Below are positions 1-7,232 of a stretch of DNA of 64,000 nucleotides, piece after piece. Numbering within the stretch: the stretch's first letter is position 1; each line of letters begins with the position of its first letter. Made by a program: the position numbers and the translations under genes. Under the pieces are notes generated by a model. The model was not told the origin of the DNA and did not search any database. It worked only from the letters and a program-made list of their open reading frames with translations. Origin of the DNA: CAYUZU01 sp964448675 (GTDB lineage: Bacteria > Planctomycetota > Phycisphaerae > UBA1845 > Fen-1342); assembly GCA_964448675.1 (NCBI GenBank), contig CAYUZU010000010.1, positions 1 through 64,000 of the forward strand, given 5' to 3'.

Positions 1-129
1 CACCCACCGACCCGCCGCCACCTCGCCTCGCCCCCCGACGCCACAGCCCCCCGCCCCCGACGCCAACGCCGCCACCCCACGCCCGCCCCCGCCGGCCGAC
101 GCCGTGTGCCACGCGCCCCACGCTCCCGC
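1..129. other. C-rich edge sequence, no gene seen
   Basis: The first ~105 bases are extremely C-rich on the + strand with almost no T. I see no start codon with a ribosome-binding site and no recognisable protein on either strand. It may be low-complexity sequence downstream of the MazG-like gene, or the end of a gene lying outside the window. Confidence 0.4.
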
Positions 130-552
130 CTACTCCCCCGGCTTCCAATACCGCCCGCGAAACTCGGCCGCCGGGTACTTCGCCGCGTTCTTCACCATCT
201 TCTCCCGCACCGCCGTCGCAAGGTCGATCTCGGCCACGTTCGCCAGCGCCAGCAGATAACACGCAATATCCGCTACTTCGTCGCGAATCTCGGCCCGCTG
301 TTTCTCGCTGGCCAGCACCGCGGCGACCTCCTCGCTGCGCACCCACTGAAAGTGCTCCATCAGCTCCGCCGACTCGATCGCGATCGACATCGACAGGTTC
401 TTCGCGTCGTGATAGCACCCCCATTCCCGCTCGCCCACGAATGCCGCCACCAGCCGCCGCAACGCCGCCACTGTCGTCCGATCGTCCGTCGTCGTCTCGT
501 CCGGCATCGCCTCGCCCATCGTCGGTCCGCTCGGCTTCGCTTCTTCCGGCAT
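130..552 (-). CDS. MazG-like nucleotide pyrophosphohydrolase (dCTPase-like)
   Basis: A 140-residue all-alpha NTP pyrophosphohydrolase, expected to hydrolyse (d)NTPs to (d)NMP and pyrophosphate in the cytoplasm as house-cleaning. The metal-binding signature of the MazG/dCTPase superfamily is visible: ExxE at residues 60-63 (within ESAELMEHFQW) followed by ExxD at 92-95 (DEVAD). The conserved aromatic tail (RYWKPGE) is also present. The length fits the short, single-domain RS21-C6/dCTPP1 group rather than the two-domain E. coli MazG. The ATG is preceded by GAGGGCG at a suitable distance; a second ATG at residue 12 is possible because the first ~20 residues are low complexity. Substrate preference cannot be read from sequence. 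It stands alone, with no partner gene in view. Confidence 0.9.
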   Translation of the reverse strand: MPEEAKPSGPTMGEAMPDETTTDDRTTVAALRRLVAAFVGEREWGCYHDAKNLSMSIAIESAELMEHFQWVRSEEVAAVLASEKQRAEIRDEVADIACYLLALANVAEIDLATAVREKMVKNAAKYPAAEFRGRYWKPGE

Positions 553-1143
553 CGTTCGCCCTCGCCTGCGATTCTCGTCGCCACCTGCCCCCAGAAACCG
601 TCAACCGCCGCCAGCATAGCCGACGCGTGACGCGGTGATAAGACGGGATCCGGGATCCGGGATCCGCGATCGGAGATCCGGGCACCGGGAACGCGGCACC
701 AGGAGCGGGGATTCGTGCTCCGGCGGTGGCGATCGAGCCGATCTCGCACCTCGGCGGTGTGCCGATCCTGATCCCGTTGCTTGACGGCGCGCGCCGTCGT
801 TGTGGTAGCCAGCGGGCTCCTGCTGTTGAGAGAGGCCAGCAATCAGCCGTGGAGGGTGTCTCACGTTTCATTCAATCTCCGCGGGTTTCAATGCTTGCTC
901 CGCCCGGGGTACGTGCGCCCTGGGGACCGGTGCCCACCAAGCCTGCGAGAAAACCGCGCGAAAGATCGGGCGCCGGCGGCAGAAGTTCTTATAGGGGAGC
1001 CGGAGGCGTGCGAGGCGCTTTTCGGGCGCGCGTGCATCGCGGACCGAGTTGATCGACTGACAATCAGCGCGCGGTGAGACCGCTTCTCGGTACAATGCCC
1101 ATGAGCAAGCAGATCCTCACGGCACAGAATGAAGGGGACGGTC
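553..1143. other. 591-bp intergenic region
   Basis: No convincing gene was found. Open frames here lack ribosome-binding sites and recognisable composition. It holds a short GGGATCC tandem repeat near its left side and a small GCGGT-gag-ACCGC hairpin near 1071-1083. A TACAAT at 1091-1096, about 50 nt before the next start codon, could be a -10 box, but no fitting -35 element is visible. Confidence 0.5.
645..689. repeat. Short GGGATCC tandem repeat
   Basis: Three perfect tandem copies of the 7-mer GGGATCC (645-665) are followed by degenerate copies up to about 689. Each unit contains the palindrome GGATCC. The array is too short and has no spacers, so it is not a CRISPR. It lies just upstream of the MazG-like gene, in the non-coding region. 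Confidence 0.7.
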
Positions 1144-3726
1144 ATGTCGTATGCGAGAGTGCTGGCGACTGTCGCTTTGATCCTCGCACTCATCGGGGTC
1201 CTGGGAATCCTAGTAGGCTATACAACGGGCGTGTACAGCTTGTGGTACTTGCAGTTTGCCAGCCTGGCGGCTTTGCTGCTTGGGGTGCTCTCCGTTTTTC
1301 TGCAAGGCTGGGGTATGCCGACGACATGGCAAGCGCGGGCCGCGATCGGGGGAAGCGTCCTGACTCTGCTCATGGGCTTCATGCTGCCTGCCCTGGCACA
1401 AGCGAGCAAGGCGGCCACACGCGTTGCCTGCGCGGCGAACTTGCAGAGCATCGGCGCTGCTTGCCGATCATACGCCAAGACGAATGGTGAGTTTCCACCT
1501 GATCTGACGACATTGGTGGAGTTGGGCCTGCTCAAGGAGCAGCAGATCCGGTGTCCCAGCGCTGTCGATTCGGGTGCGGGCCGAGACGGGAGCTACGTTT
1601 ACATCGCGGGGCAGACGCCGCAGATGGGCGCCCAGAACGTCCTCGCCTGCGATCAGCCGGACAACCACACGGGACAGGATCAGGATGGCAGTCGTACCAC
1701 GCTCGGAGGCAACGTCCTGTTCGTGGATGGCCGAGTGCGGTTCACGTCACCCTATACGCGTGTGCAAGCACTGATCACAGCAACACGCAACGATGAGGCG
1801 TTACTTGCGCGGAACGTCTCCTCTCACATCGCGGGCCTGCTTACTTCGCCTTCGGAGCGCGATGGCGCGCCGCAGGCAGATCAAGAGCGTGACCGGAGCG
1901 AAGACGCGACGCCGGTCAGAGAGCATGTTGGCGCGCTGGCGCAGCTCAGCAGTCGCAAAGAGGGTGCGCGTGCGCTCGCCGAGGCCGTTGGGCGCCTGGA
2001 CTCGGCAGCACGCTCAGCGGTTCTGGTTGTGCTCGTCGCTGATCAGACGATCCGACGCGCTCTGCTCCGGCACGACACGCCGGCCCTGTGGGAGAGCGTG
2101 GAGGAGCTCCTCGTGAGTTCGTCTGTGGAGCGGAAGCGGGCAGCGCTGCTGTGCCTTGCAGATGCGGGTGGCTCATCGCGCCGGTCGATTTGTGGTCCCG
2201 TCGTGGCGAAGCTGGGAACAGATTGGCTGGTTGAAGCCTGCCAGTCGCCGGACGGCGAATCGAGGCGTTGCGGCGCGGAAGTCGTGTCGCACGTCGTCGA
2301 TTTCGGCCGCCGCGGCAATAACACGACTGCGTGGAACCGGATCATGTCCGAAGCGACTGGCTCGAGCCGGGAGACGCTCCTGCCACTACTCGCGCAAATG
2401 ACGCATCTGCGGCTGCCGGTAGACTTGACCCGCGAACTTGCGGGCTGCCTGGCCGATGAATCTGACTCGGTGCGCAGAAGCGCAACTCTCCTCCTCAGCC
2501 GTACTCCGCTGGGCGAGGAGCAGGCTGCATGGCTTGCGGATGCCGAGCCCGCGGTTGAGAAGGCTATCATTGCAGCTGCTCAGGACACCGATCCGCGTCT
2601 GCGCGCGAGCGGCAAGCGGCTCGTTCGTGTTCTGATCGAGGAAGAAGCCTCGTCGCCTGAAGGGCTCTTGTCGTGCCTGAGGAGCTCCCAAGAACCGGTC
2701 CGAGAGGCTGCGCTTCGCTATATCGCAGATCACAGGGACCGGATTGTCGCTTCATCTATCGAGTACATCAGCGTGTTCGAAGGGCTCATGGAGTGTACGA
2801 TGGTGGAGGATGAGGAGCTCCGGACGCTCGCGTGGTACAGACTCGCCTACTGCAAGGGGGCTTTGGACTCCCCAGCGGTTCTTCATGCAGTCGCGTCAAG
2901 TCGTGCGCTGGGTGAGGCAGGCGAAGTGCCGGCCAGAGCCGCAGGGAGCGCAGAGGAGTTTCTTCGTGAACTGGTGGGGTTGGCCCATCATGATCGGCTG
3001 GACGCCCTGTCGGCGCTACTGGCCAATCCGAACGTACGTTGCAACGCACTACGTGCCTTGGGCTCTGTGTGTTCTCAGTCGAGAAACCCGAGAATGGCGC
3101 GCGATGCGGCGGCACCGAAGCTGGGCGCACAAGCCAGGATGGCCGTCGCATCGGTCGTCGCGGTGCTATGGAAGGGTAATGACAGGGAGCGACGGGCAGC
3201 CGTCGACGCGCTTGCTGAGTGCGCAGATTTTGTTGGAAGTGTGATGTTGCTCGACGTGCTTGGCGACGATGGCTGTGTAAGCCTGATGCGTCTCGCGAAT
3301 GCAGGCGACGAGGACGAGCAGGGGGCTGCCAAAGTGGTTCTTAGAAGACTGTTTTACATAGATGACGCACAGTGCGAGCGGTTGGCGTATTTTCTAAACA
3401 GTAGCAATGAAAGCGTGCGACACGCGACGCTACAGTACATTGGGAATTCGCTCGGGTACTGTAGACACAATGTCATCGCCGACCCACCGGCCCACATCGC
3501 GTTGATCCGCGCGCTGCTCGAGTGCGCGAGGGATCCAAATCCAGACATCTTCCGAGAGTCGCTCCGTCTGCTGTACAAATGTGAAGCGGTCTTTGAGAAC
3601 GAAGAGGTCGCTCAGGTCTTGAATGACTCGGAAGCTAAGACGCGGATCATCGCGACCTGTGACGAGAAGATCGAACTGTGGCTGCGCACTTACGCGTGTA
3701 CGATATCATGCTACTTCGAAGAATGA
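1144..3726 (+). CDS. Membrane protein with pseudopilin-like segment and HEAT-like repeats
   Basis: An 860-residue protein of unknown function. Residues ~4-90 contain three hydrophobic segments. These are followed by a stretch resembling the body of planctomycete type II pseudopilins (cysteine-containing CAANLQSIGAACRSYAKTNG, then RCPSA, then NVLFVDGRVRF, which recalls the H-X9-DG pilin tail). No prepilin-peptidase site is present at the N-terminus. From about residue 260 onward the sequence is helical and repetitive, with units such as LRSSQEPVREAALRYI that look like HEAT repeats. The start is set at the second ATG because AAGGGG precedes it; an in-frame ATG 15 nt upstream has no ribosome-binding site. 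Codon use (AGA, ATA, TTT) and GC appear lower than in neighbouring genes, and intron and IS remnants follow it, suggesting transfer. The HEAT part may be a protein-binding scaffold; this is inference. Confidence 0.8.
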   Translation: MSYARVLATVALILALIGVLGILVGYTTGVYSLWYLQFASLAALLLGVLSVFLQGWGMPTTWQARAAIGGSVLTLLMGFMLPALAQASKAATRVACAANLQSIGAACRSYAKTNGEFPPDLTTLVELGLLKEQQIRCPSAVDSGAGRDGSYVYIAGQTPQMGAQNVLACDQPDNHTGQDQDGSRTTLGGNVLFVDGRVRFTSPYTRVQALITATRNDEALLARNVSSHIAGLLTSPSERDGAPQADQERDRSEDATPVREHVGALAQLSSRKEGARALAEAVGRLDSAARSAVLVVLVADQTIRRALLRHDTPALWESVEELLVSSSVERKRAALLCLADAGGSSRRSICGPVVAKLGTDWLVEACQSPDGESRRCGAEVVSHVVDFGRRGNNTTAWNRIMSEATGSSRETLLPLLAQMTHLRLPVDLTRELAGCLADESDSVRRSATLLLSRTPLGEEQAAWLADAEPAVEKAIIAAAQDTDPRLRASGKRLVRVLIEEEASSPEGLLSCLRSSQEPVREAALRYIADHRDRIVASSIEYISVFEGLMECTMVEDEELRTLAWYRLAYCKGALDSPAVLHAVASSRALGEAGEVPARAAGSAEEFLRELVGLAHHDRLDALSALLANPNVRCNALRALGSVCSQSRNPRMARDAAAPKLGAQARMAVASVVAVLWKGNDRERRAAVDALAECADFVGSVMLLDVLGDDGCVSLMRLANAGDEDEQGAAKVVLRRLFYIDDAQCERLAYFLNSSNESVRHATLQYIGNSLGYCRHNVIADPPAHIALIRALLECARDPNPDIFRESLRLLYKCEAVFENEEVAQVLNDSEAKTRIIATCDEKIELWLRTYACTISCYFEE

Positions 3727-3772
3727 GAGCAGGGTGCTGCTGATGGCAACTCAGGGCGTAAGAAAGGTCGCG

Positions 3773-3839
3773 GTAGGGACCGCCCTTTCGGGCGGCCCCC
3801 CGCACAGATCCGTACGTGCGGAACTACCGCATACGGCTC
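3773..3839 (-). mobile_element. Group II intron 3' end (domains V and VI)
   Basis: Read on the minus strand, 3839-3807 is a textbook group II intron domain V. It starts GAGCCGUAUGCGG, has a UAGU-type loop and ends CCGCACGUACGGAUC, giving the lower stem with the catalytic AGC triad, the bulge and the capped upper stem. It is followed by a domain VI-like hairpin (CCGCCC-GAAA-GGGCGG) and a CUAC that would be the intron 3' end near 3773. No domain I-IV sequence or complete maturase is present, so this is a 3' fragment and is not expected to splice or move. Confidence 0.82.
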
Positions 3840-3923
3840 CTACTTCGGGTACTTGGCGTAGAAGCGTTCGTTGGGATGCGGGTGCAGGACCCGGGGCTTG
3901 GGTAGCCAACGTATTGCGTACCC
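3840..3923 (-). pseudogene. C-terminal remnant of group II intron reverse transcriptase/maturase
   Basis: The minus strand in frame reads ...RWLPKPRVLHPHPNERFYAKYPK-stop. This matches the typical last residues of bacterial group II intron-encoded proteins (a W-x-P-KPRVLHP-like motif near the C-terminus). The TAG stop immediately precedes domain V, as expected for an intron-encoded protein. Only about 27 codons remain. Upstream the frame runs into the sequence leading to an IS orfA remnant, so the reverse transcriptase was probably cut by that insertion or by a deletion. Confidence 0.75.
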
Positions 3924-4032
3924 CACCTCAGTTGGACAGGTGATAAGCTGAGGCATTCAGTCCGGCCATTGGCCCCTTCGCCTGAAGCTGAGGGGCCGAT
4001 GGGCGGACGGCAGGACGCGAGGAGAGGTGCGC

Positions 4033-4338
4033 ATGGCTGAGAAGCAGCAGACCAACGACTCTGGGAATGGCGGAGAGCCGTTCAAGCGGTGGACGGCGAA
4101 GCGAAAGGCGGCCGTGGTGCTGGACCTGATCAAGGGCAAGACCACGCCAGCGGAGATCGCCCGCCAGCACGACGTGAAGGTCGGCGACGTGGAGAAGTGG
4201 CTGGAGACGTTCACCCAGGCCGGTGAAGAGGCCTTGCGGAGCAATCCGCGGGAACGTGACGAACTCACCCCCGATCGGCGTGCCCGTCGCATCACCTCGG
4301 TGAACAGCCAGGGGCGTTTCAGAAGCGGTCCGTCGTAG
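4033..4338 (+). pseudogene. Truncated IS transposase OrfA (helix-turn-helix)
   Basis: Residues ~18-75 (FKRWTAKRKAAVVLDLIKGK, then TTPAEIARQHDVKVGDVEKWL and a conserved FTQAGEEAL) match the HTH of IS3-type OrfA proteins, which bind IS ends. GGAGAGG sits just before the ATG. After about residue 80 the sequence changes to unrelated residues and stops at 103. No OrfB (DDE integrase) follows, because recG begins on the other strand. It is therefore a decayed or chimeric IS copy. The left end probably lies near 3915-3930, where TACCCCACCTCAGTTGGACA resembles an IS terminus (inference). Confidence 0.72.
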
Positions 4339-4345
4339 GGCCGTA

Positions 4346-4368
4346 TGCCACGGCTCTTGAGCCGTGCA
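4346..4368. repeat. Palindromic repeat, copy 1 (TGCCACGGCTC type)
   Basis: TGCCACGGCTC-TT-GAGCCGTGCA is a near-perfect inverted repeat able to form a 9-bp hairpin. A second copy with the same left arm lies at 19521-19544. Such extragenic palindromes behave like REP elements. This copy sits between the IS remnant and the 3' end of recG. Confidence 0.6.
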
Positions 4369-4419
4369 GAATCCTCTGCGGACACAGCAGCCGCACACCG
4401 GAGCATTGCCGCAACGGTG

Positions 4420-6558
4420 CTAGCCCGCGTCGATCAGAGCCAGCTTCTCGCCCAGCATCCGCTGCAACGCCGGCAGCAGACGGCGATGGTCCGGGGCCTG
4501 CAACGCGGGGTCGGCTTGCGCCAGCTCGAACGCGTCCTGCCGCGCCTCGCTCAGCAGCTCGAAATCGTCGACGATGCTCGCCACGCGCAACGCCGGCAGG
4601 CCGTGCTGCCGCGTGCCGAACAGGTCGCCCGGCCCGCGCTGCCGCAAGTCCGCCTCGGCGATCTTGAAGCCGTCGGTGGTCGTGGTCATCACGTTGAGTC
4701 GCTCGGCGGCCTTCGGGCTGCGGCTGCGCGACACGAGCACGCACAGGCTGTCCTGGCTGCCACGGCCGACGCGCCCGCGAAGCTGGTGCAGTTGCGACAG
4801 TCCGAACCGGTCCGCGTTTTCGATCACCATGATCGTCGCGTTGGGCACGTCCACGCCGACCTCGACGACCGTGGTCGCCACCACCGCGTGCAGGCGGCCC
4901 GCCGCAAAGGCCTCGATCGTGGCGGTCTTCTCCGCCGGCGGCAGTGACCCGTGCAGCAGACCCACGTGAAGCCCGCGGAAGGGCCCGTTGCGCAGGCGGT
5001 CGTGCATGTCGGTGGCGGAGACCAGGGCGCGGCGCCTGGTGTTCTCGCGGGTGGCGGCAGCGTGCGGATCGCGCGCGGCTTCCTGCCGGCACTCCACGTC
5101 ATCCTCGTCGCCGCCGACCAGCGGGCAGACGACGTACGCCTGTTCGCCGGCCTCCAGGCGCTGGCGCACGTAGCTCATGACGGTCGGCCACTGCCCGGCC
5201 CGCACGAGCCTGGTGACGATGCGGCCGCGGCCGGGCGGGCTGTGCCTGATCAGCGACACGTCCAGGTCGCCGAAGACGGTCATCGCGAGGGTGCGCGGGA
5301 TGGGCGTCGCGGTCATCACGAGGTAGTGCGGCATCGGTCCCTTGGTGCGAAAGACGTGCCGCTGCACGACGCCGAACTTGTGCTGCTCGTCGACCACGAC
5401 GAGGCCGAGCTGGTTGAACGCGACGTCCTGCTGGATCAGGGCCTGCGTGCCGACGACCAGGTCGATGTCGCCGCGCTCGATGGCAGCCAGCGCCGCGCCG
5501 CGTTCCTTCGACGCCAGCTTGCCGCGCAGCAGCACAGGCCGCACGCGGCTGTCGGCGAGGTAACGCGCGATATTGTTGTAGTGCTGCTGGGCGAGGATCT
5601 CGGTGGGGGCCATGATCGCCGCCTGGCGCCCGTTGGCGATCGCGACCAGGCAGGCGTACAGCGCGACCACCGTCTTGCCGCTGCCGACATCGCCCTGCAG
5701 CAGCCGCGTCATGGGGCGCCCGCTGGCAAGGTCGCGCACGATCTCGCGCAGGGCACCGTCCTGGGCGTCGGTCAGTTTGAATGGGAACCGCGTGCGGATG
5801 CGCCGATCGATCTCCGCGGTGATCGGTAGCCGGGAGGCGTCCTGGCGGGCGAGGCGTTTGCGGCGGCGCAGGGCGAGGGCGAGCTCCATGATGAACAGCT
5901 CTTCGTAGGCGAGCCGGCGCCGCGCGCGTTCCAGCGCGTCCTCGCTGGTGGGGGCATGCATCTGGCGGATCGCGTCTTCGCGCTCGGGGAGGTCGTGCTT
6001 CTTGCGCAATTCCGGCGGCAGGTCGTCGGTAACGGGCAGTTCCGGCAGCGACAGGAGGTTGAGCGCCGCCCGGCGGATCAGTGACGATGGGGCCTTCTTG
6101 TTGCCGCTGTAGACGCCGACGTTGCGGGCGCCGCGCTGCGGGTCGGCGAGACGTGCCTCGGGCTCGAAGACCTGCACGCGGGGCTGCACGAGTTCGGGCA
6201 GCTCGTTGTAGAGCTGCACGCGGCCGCTGGCGATGATCGTCGCGCCGCGGAACACCTTGCGTGCCGTGTGTGATTCGTGAAACCAGCGCAGCGTGCAGTA
6301 GCCTGTACCGTCGTAGATTTCGCAGCGCTTGGCGTCGCCCCGGCGGCTGATGTCGACGACCTCGCCGCGGATGGTGACGTTGGCGTTGGGGCGAATCTCG
6401 GCGATGTGGATTTCGCCGCTGTCGTGCTCGTGGCGGAAGGGGAAGTAGTGCAGCAGGTCGTCGACGGTGTGGATGTCCAGCGTCGCCAGCGCCGCCGCAT
6501 TCCGCGGGCCGACGCCTTTGACGTATTGAACCGGCGTATCAAGCTTGACGGTCGCCAT
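4420..6558 (-). CDS. recG: ATP-dependent DNA helicase RecG
   Basis: A 712-residue superfamily 2 branch-migration helicase that remodels stalled forks and Holliday junctions. The N-terminal wedge and OB-fold lie at about 1-250 (opening VQYVKGVGPRNAAAL). The helicase core has motif I GDVGSGKT at 289-296, the DEQH motif at 390-393, and TATPIPRTL at about 416-424. The C-terminal helicase half carries VVEVGVDVPNA, QLHQLRGRVGR and the RecG tail around RQRGPGDLFGTRQHG. Length and motif order are normal. The upstream LysM lipoprotein gene is 18 nt away on the same strand, so the two may be co-transcribed. Confidence 0.97.
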   Translation of the reverse strand: MATVKLDTPVQYVKGVGPRNAAALATLDIHTVDDLLHYFPFRHEHDSGEIHIAEIRPNANVTIRGEVVDISRRGDAKRCEIYDGTGYCTLRWFHESHTARKVFRGATIIASGRVQLYNELPELVQPRVQVFEPEARLADPQRGARNVGVYSGNKKAPSSLIRRAALNLLSLPELPVTDDLPPELRKKHDLPEREDAIRQMHAPTSEDALERARRRLAYEELFIMELALALRRRKRLARQDASRLPITAEIDRRIRTRFPFKLTDAQDGALREIVRDLASGRPMTRLLQGDVGSGKTVVALYACLVAIANGRQAAIMAPTEILAQQHYNNIARYLADSRVRPVLLRGKLASKERGAALAAIERGDIDLVVGTQALIQQDVAFNQLGLVVVDEQHKFGVVQRHVFRTKGPMPHYLVMTATPIPRTLAMTVFGDLDVSLIRHSPPGRGRIVTRLVRAGQWPTVMSYVRQRLEAGEQAYVVCPLVGGDEDDVECRQEAARDPHAAATRENTRRRALVSATDMHDRLRNGPFRGLHVGLLHGSLPPAEKTATIEAFAAGRLHAVVATTVVEVGVDVPNATIMVIENADRFGLSQLHQLRGRVGRGSQDSLCVLVSRSRSPKAAERLNVMTTTTDGFKIAEADLRQRGPGDLFGTRQHGLPALRVASIVDDFELLSEARQDAFELAQADPALQAPDHRRLLPALQRMLGEKLALIDAG

Positions 6559-6576
6559 GGGCGTTGTGGCGACGAC

Positions 6577-7083
6577 TCATGGAACGTCGGGGATGACCAG
6601 CCGCGTGCCGACCTTGAGCGCGTCAACGTCCGCGACCTGCCCGCTGTTGGCTTGCCAGAGGGCACGCCACTTCGTGCCGTCGCCGTAGTACTTGCGCGCC
6701 AGGCCATAGAACGTGTCGCCGGGGGCCACCACGTGGATGCGCTGGTTTGTCGGCGCGGGGGTGCCGTGATGCCCGCCGGCCGCGTGCTCGTTCGTATGCT
6801 TGGCGCCATGAACTGGCTGGCGGCGGGGCGTCGTCGTCGTGGGCTCGGCCGGCGGCAGATCGGGCTCGCTCGTGTCGGAGACCACCTCGAGCGCGTCCGG
6901 ATTGACCAGCGGATCGGTCGCGTAGGGGTCCGTCTCGGTGATGGGGGCGCGGTCGAGCTCGTCGAGCGAGGCATAGCCGGGGTCCGCCGGCTGACCGACC
7001 GCGGGCGTGTGCACGTTGTTCTCGGCACAGCCGACCAGGAGGCCGATGCTCAGGATCGCCGGAAGAAGTGGAGCGGTACGCAT
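6577..7083 (-). CDS. LysM-domain lipoprotein
   Basis: A 168-residue predicted lipoprotein: signal MRTAPLLPAILSIGLLVGC with lipobox LVGC, then an acidic, proline/threonine-rich linker. A C-terminal LysM domain (IHVVAPGDTFYGLARKYYGDGTKW...LKVGTRLVIPDVP) is expected to bind peptidoglycan. The start was chosen because AGGAGG lies 7 nt before this ATG and gives a proper signal peptide; a start 66 nt further upstream would spoil the signal. It precedes recG on the same strand with an 18-nt gap. A periplasmic, wall-associated structural role is likely. Confidence 0.9.
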   Translation of the reverse strand: MRTAPLLPAILSIGLLVGCAENNVHTPAVGQPADPGYASLDELDRAPITETDPYATDPLVNPDALEVVSDTSEPDLPPAEPTTTTPRRQPVHGAKHTNEHAAGGHHGTPAPTNQRIHVVAPGDTFYGLARKYYGDGTKWRALWQANSGQVADVDALKVGTRLVIPDVP

Positions 7084-7232
7084 GGGGTGTCCTCCTGCGC
7101 GCTGCGCGACAAGGCGAATCTCGGTTCTGTGGCCGCGCGTTCCCGGCATGGGGGCACGGCGAAGACCATGAGTCCATCAAACCCGAAGGGCCCGGGCCTG
7201 TAAAGGCGGCGGCCCGCGGGTTCTGGCCGGAT

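Noticed and set aside
645..689. Possible CRISPR-like array
   Set aside because: The units are 7 nt without spacers; a simple tandem repeat.
3928..4406. Minus-strand frames over the IS remnant
   Set aside because: They are antisense to the HTH orfA. One (with RPYDGPLLKRPWLFTEVMRR) could be a fragment of another element, but I cannot identify it.
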